DNA from: a bacterium
Lineage (GTDB): Bacteria > JAUVQV01 > DATDCY01
NCBI GenBank assembly: GCA_036524115.1
Contig: DATDCY010000140.1
Location: 1-9,002 of the forward strand
Length of the DNA: 9,002 nucleotides
Direction of reading: 5' to 3'
Shown here: positions 6,796-9,002 of the stretch, piece by piece
Layout: each line of letters begins with the position of its first letter
How positions within the stretch are numbered: the stretch's first letter is position 1
The notes under the pieces: generated by a model
Database searches by the model: none
The model's input: the letters and a program-made list of their open reading frames with translations, nothing else
What the model was told of the DNA's origin: nothing
Made by a program: the position numbers and the translations under genes

Positions 6796-8601
6796 CTAGT
6801 CGGCAAAGGTGACGCGAATCACTTCCTCGACCGTCGTCGCGCCGAGCTTCACCTTCTCCAGGCCGCTGCGCCGCAGCGTGTACATGCCGCCCTCCACGGC
6901 CGCCGCCTTGATCTCCGAGGTGCTCGCGCCCTGGAGGATCAGGTCGCGGATGCGATCCGAGATCGTCATGACCTCGTAGAGCGCGACGCGCCCCTTGTAG
7001 CCGGTGCCCGAGCAGATCGAGCAGCCGGTGCCGTGGTAGACCTTCATCGTCTCGGCCTCCTCCGGGGAGAAGCCGACCTCGATGAGCGCCTGCGGGTTGA
7101 CCTCGACCTCCGCCTTGCAGCCCGAGCAGATGCGCCGCAGCAGGCGCTGGGCGACGATGAGGATCACCGAGGAGGAGACGAGGAAGGGCTCGATGCCCAT
7201 GTTCAGCAGGCGGTTGATCGTCGAGGGCGCGTCGTTGGTGTGCAGCGTCGAGAGCACGAGGTGGCCCGTGAGCGCGGCCTTGACGCCGATCTCGGCGGTC
7301 TCGTAGTCGCGGATCTCCCCGACCATGATGATGTCGGGGTCCTGGCGCAGGAACGAGCGCAGCGCGGCCGCGAAGTTCAGGCCGATCTCGTCGTGCATCT
7401 GCACCTGGTTGATCCCCGCGAGGTTGAACTCGACGGGGTCCTCGGCGGTCATGATGTTCTCGCTCACCTGGTTGAGCTGGTGCAGCGCGGAATACAGCGT
7501 CGTCGTCTTGCCGCTGCCCGTCGGGCCGGTGACCAGGATCATCCCGAAGGGCTTGTGCAGCGCGGCCTGGAAGTCGTCGAGCGCCCGCTGCTCGAAGCCG
7601 AGCTTGGTCATGTCGAGCTGGAGGTTGGACTTGTCGAGCAGGCGCATGACCACCTTCTCGCCGAAGAGCGTCGGCAGGACCGAGACGCGGAAGTCCATGT
7701 CGCGCTTCTTGCCGAGCTTGAGCTTGATGCGCCCGTCCTGCGGCAGGCGCCGCTCGGCGATGTCGAGCCTGGACATGATCTTGATGCGCGAGATGATCGC
7801 GTTGCGGATCTTCAGCGGCAGGCCCATCGCCTTGCGCAGCACGCCGTCGAGCCGGTAGCGCACGCGGAAGGACTTCTCGTAGGGCTCGATGTGGATGTCG
7901 CTGACGCCCATCTTGATGGCCTTGATGAGGATGCCGTTGACGAGCTTGACGATCGGGGCGTCGACGTCCTCGATCCCCTTCTCGTCCAGCTCCTCCTCGA
8001 CGACCTCGACGTTGTCGACGGCCCCGGAGACGAGCTTGTCGAAGTCGTCGACGTCGACGACCGGGCTGTCGCCCCCTTCCATCTCGGCGAATTCGCTCGA
8101 CATCTCGTCGTCGCTGAGGGCGTAGTCCTTGCCGTCGACGGTCTCCTTGGCGCCCCCCGACTCCGCAACGCCCCCGCCGCCGCCGTACTGGCGCTTGATG
8201 GCGTCGATGACGCCGGCCTCGGCGGCGACGACCGGCTCGATGTTGTAGCCGGTCATGAACTTGATGTCGTCGATCGCGAAGACGTTCGAGGGGTCGGCCA
8301 TGGCCACGGTGAGCGTCATGCCGACGCGGCTGATGGGCATCACGAGGTACTTCTTCGCCACCTCCGCGGGGATCAGCTTGATGACCTCGCGGTCGATGCC
8401 GTAGTTCCCCAGGTTCACGGAGGGGACGCCGAACTGGCGCGAGAGCAGCGTGGTGATCTGGTCCTCGGTGACGAAGCCCAGCTGGACGAGATGGTAGCCG
8501 ATCCGCCCGCCCTGGGCCTTCTGCTGTTCGAGGGCCTTGTTCAGCTGGTCGGGGGAGATGATCCCCTGGTCCCTGAGAAGTTCACCGAGCTTGAGCGCCA
8601 C
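6796..8601 (-). CDS. pilB: Type IV pilus extension ATPase PilB
   Basis: PilB is the hexameric cytoplasmic AAA-type ATPase that drives pilin polymerisation at the base of the type IV pilus. From GTG 8601 it has 601 residues, usual for PilB/GspE (about 560-600). Residues 4-27 and 33-56 form two 24-residue MshEN motifs (KLGELL...Q and RIGYHL...Q) with a 5-residue spacer, a fold known to bind cyclic di-GMP. Residues 57-137 complete the N-terminal domain. Residues 138-213 are a Gly-rich then strongly acidic linker. The ATPase core has Walker A GPTGSGKT (359-366), an Asp box AEDPVEF (386-392), Walker B IIMVGEIRD (424-432) and His box GHLVLSTLHT (446-455). Cys492, Cys495, Cys527 and Cys530 form the CxxC...CxxC zinc site that distinguishes PilB/GspE from PilT. 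The stop is TAG. pilT follows after 54 nt. A type II secretion GspE is the main alternative, but the adjacent pilT and pilSR favour PilB. Confidence 0.96.
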   Translation of the reverse strand: MALKLGELLRDQGIISPDQLNKALEQQKAQGGRIGYHLVQLGFVTEDQITTLLSRQFGVPSVNLGNYGIDREVIKLIPAEVAKKYLVMPISRVGMTLTVAMADPSNVFAIDDIKFMTGYNIEPVVAAEAGVIDAIKRQYGGGGGVAESGGAKETVDGKDYALSDDEMSSEFAEMEGGDSPVVDVDDFDKLVSGAVDNVEVVEEELDEKGIEDVDAPIVKLVNGILIKAIKMGVSDIHIEPYEKSFRVRYRLDGVLRKAMGLPLKIRNAIISRIKIMSRLDIAERRLPQDGRIKLKLGKKRDMDFRVSVLPTLFGEKVVMRLLDKSNLQLDMTKLGFEQRALDDFQAALHKPFGMILVTGPTGSGKTTTLYSALHQLNQVSENIMTAEDPVEFNLAGINQVQMHDEIGLNFAAALRSFLRQDPDIIMVGEIRDYETAEIGVKAALTGHLVLSTLHTNDAPSTINRLLNMGIEPFLVSSSVILIVAQRLLRRICSGCKAEVEVNPQALIEVGFSPEEAETMKVYHGTGCSICSGTGYKGRVALYEVMTISDRIRDLILQGASTSEIKAAAVEGGMYTLRRSGLEKVKLGATTVEEVIRVTFAD

Positions 8602-8602
8602 G

Positions 8603-8612
8603 CCTCTCCCCC
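8603..8612 (-). promoter_or_regulatory. Shine-Dalgarno sequence that fixes the pilB start
   Basis: The minus strand reads GGGGGAGAGG, then one base, then GTG (8601-8599). This purine-rich block is a strong ribosome binding site and favours the GTG at 8601 over the in-frame TTG at 8628, which lies upstream of the block and would add nine residues (first ones MPGHKRGRG) not typical of PilB. Confidence 0.75.
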
Positions 8613-8631
8613 GTTTATGACCTGGCAACCG

Positions 8632-8657
8632 CCGTCCCCGGAACAGAAGCGGGACGG
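8632..8657 (-). repeat. GC-rich hairpin in the pilB leader
   Basis: CCGTCCC (8632-8638) and GGGACGG (8651-8657) form a perfect 7-bp stem with a 12-nt loop, within the predicted 5' untranslated leader of pilB. There is no U-run after it in the direction of transcription, so it is not an ordinary intrinsic terminator. It ends about 20 nt before the ribosome binding site and would leave that site free. The GGGACGGTGTC side resembles cores of short dispersed palindromic repeats I recall from high-GC proteobacterial genomes, so it may be a decayed repeat copy; that is inference. Confidence 0.45.
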
Positions 8658-8677
8658 TGTCATTTCACAATTTGTTT

Positions 8678-8706
8678 GTTATAGAAGCGCGGTCCCGAAA
8701 AGTCAA
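8678..8706 (-). promoter_or_regulatory. Sigma-70-type promoter for the pil operon
   Basis: On the minus strand, TTGACT (8706-8701) is followed by exactly 17 bp and TATAAC (8683-8678). Each hexamer differs from the bacterial housekeeping consensus at one position and the spacer is optimal. It lies in the only AT-rich patch of the window, in the gap upstream of pilB. Transcription would start near 8671, giving a leader of about 70 nt before pilB. The match is seen directly; use by the cell is inferred. Confidence 0.72.
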
Positions 8707-8744
8707 GCCGGACAACCGGTTAGACCTGCACCCCGGAGGAGCGG

Positions 8745-9002
8745 TCACAGCTTGCCGCGCGTGGCCCCGCCGGCCGCGGTCCTCAGGGCCCGGCGCATCG
8801 TCTCCAGGGGCGGCCGCATCCCCGTCCAGAGTTCCAGCGCGAGCGCCCCCTGGTGCAGCAGCATCCCCAGCCCGTCGACGGTGCGGGCCCCGGCGGCGGC
8901 GGCCGCGGCGAGCAGCGGCGTCACCCGCGGGCGGTACACGATGTCCACGACGACCTGCCCCGGGCGCAGGCCGCCGCGCGGCAGCGGGAGCGGGTCGCCG
9001 CG
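8745..9002 (-). CDS. aroE: Shikimate dehydrogenase, C-terminal part (5' end outside window)
   Basis: AroE reduces 3-dehydroshikimate to shikimate with NADPH in the cytoplasm, a step of aromatic amino acid biosynthesis. The 85 residues visible are the C-terminal end of a protein normally about 270-290 residues long. They include a VVVDIVYRP stretch followed by TPLL, the usual D-x-V-Y-x-P-x-x-T-P-L-L segment, and then DGLGMLLHQGALALELWTG. The last segment matches the conserved C-terminal signature of the family, including the Gln that contacts shikimate (known for the family). The frame is open to the window edge and ends at TGA 8747-8745. The last residues (TAAGGATRGKL) are an unconserved tail. 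The pilB promoter starts about 40 bp after the stop, so aroE is probably a separate transcription unit, although no terminator hairpin is visible between them and read-through is possible. The GTG at 8948 is an internal codon, not the start. Confidence 0.93.
   Translation of the reverse strand, partial: RGDPLPLPRGGLRPGQVVVDIVYRPRVTPLLAAAAAAGARTVDGLGMLLHQGALALELWTGMRPPLETMRRALRTAAGGATRGKL

Noticed and set aside
8602-8628. Upstream TTG start for pilB at 8628
   Set aside because: The Shine-Dalgarno block at 8612-8603 lies downstream of this TTG and directly before GTG 8601, and the homologous N-terminus begins there.
8707-8744. Terminator for aroE
   Set aside because: Only short palindromes (ACCGGT, CCGG pairs) are present, with no stem followed by a T-run.
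1-9002. tRNA, rRNA, CRISPR array or full insertion sequence
   Set aside because: No cloverleaf, rRNA-like, regularly spaced direct repeat or transposase coding signal was seen on either strand.

Overview
The window is very GC-rich DNA with almost no non-coding space. Every convincing gene lies on the minus strand, so transcription reads from the right end to the left. It carries the motor and regulatory part of a type IVa pilus locus in the order aroE (3' part) - pilB - pilT - pilC - pilS - pilR, followed by a partial membrane glycosyltransferase gene that runs off the left end. From memory, the pilB-T-C-S-R order is characteristic of Desulfuromonadota (Geobacter-like) and Myxococcota. GC content and gene order fit a deltaproteobacterial-type or related high-GC environmental lineage, but the sequence shown does not fix the taxon.

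Layout from right to left. Positions 9002-8745 hold the C-terminal 85 codons of shikimate dehydrogenase. Positions 8744-8602 hold the only sizeable intergenic gap. It contains a near-consensus sigma-70 promoter (TTGACT, 17 bp, TATAAC), a leader of about 70 nt with a GC-rich hairpin, and a strong Shine-Dalgarno sequence that places the pilB start at GTG 8601. pilB (8601-6796), pilT (6741-5632), pilC (5587-4379), pilS (4365-2656) and pilR (2659-1268) follow with gaps of 54, 44 and 13 nt and then a 4-nt GTGA overlap, so they look like one operon. Between pilR and the next gene lies an 82-bp imperfect inverted repeat (1187-1268). Positions 1211-1 encode a GT-C fold (family 39 / ArnT-like) glycosyltransferase whose first residues are encoded by that repeat.

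How the genes work together. PilB is the extension ATPase, PilT the retraction ATPase and PilC the inner-membrane platform protein. PilS and PilR form a sensor kinase and sigma-54 enhancer-binding regulator pair that usually controls the major pilin gene. No pilin gene (pilA) is present between pilR and the left edge, and no sigma-54 promoter was seen in the non-coding gaps.

I see no wholly new system here. The points most worth a second look are the repeat that abuts the pilR stop and supplies the start of the glycosyltransferase, a second hairpin with a related GGGAC core in the pilB leader, a well-formed predicted cyclic-di-GMP-binding MshEN domain at the PilB N-terminus, and the glycosyltransferase where a pilin gene might be expected.
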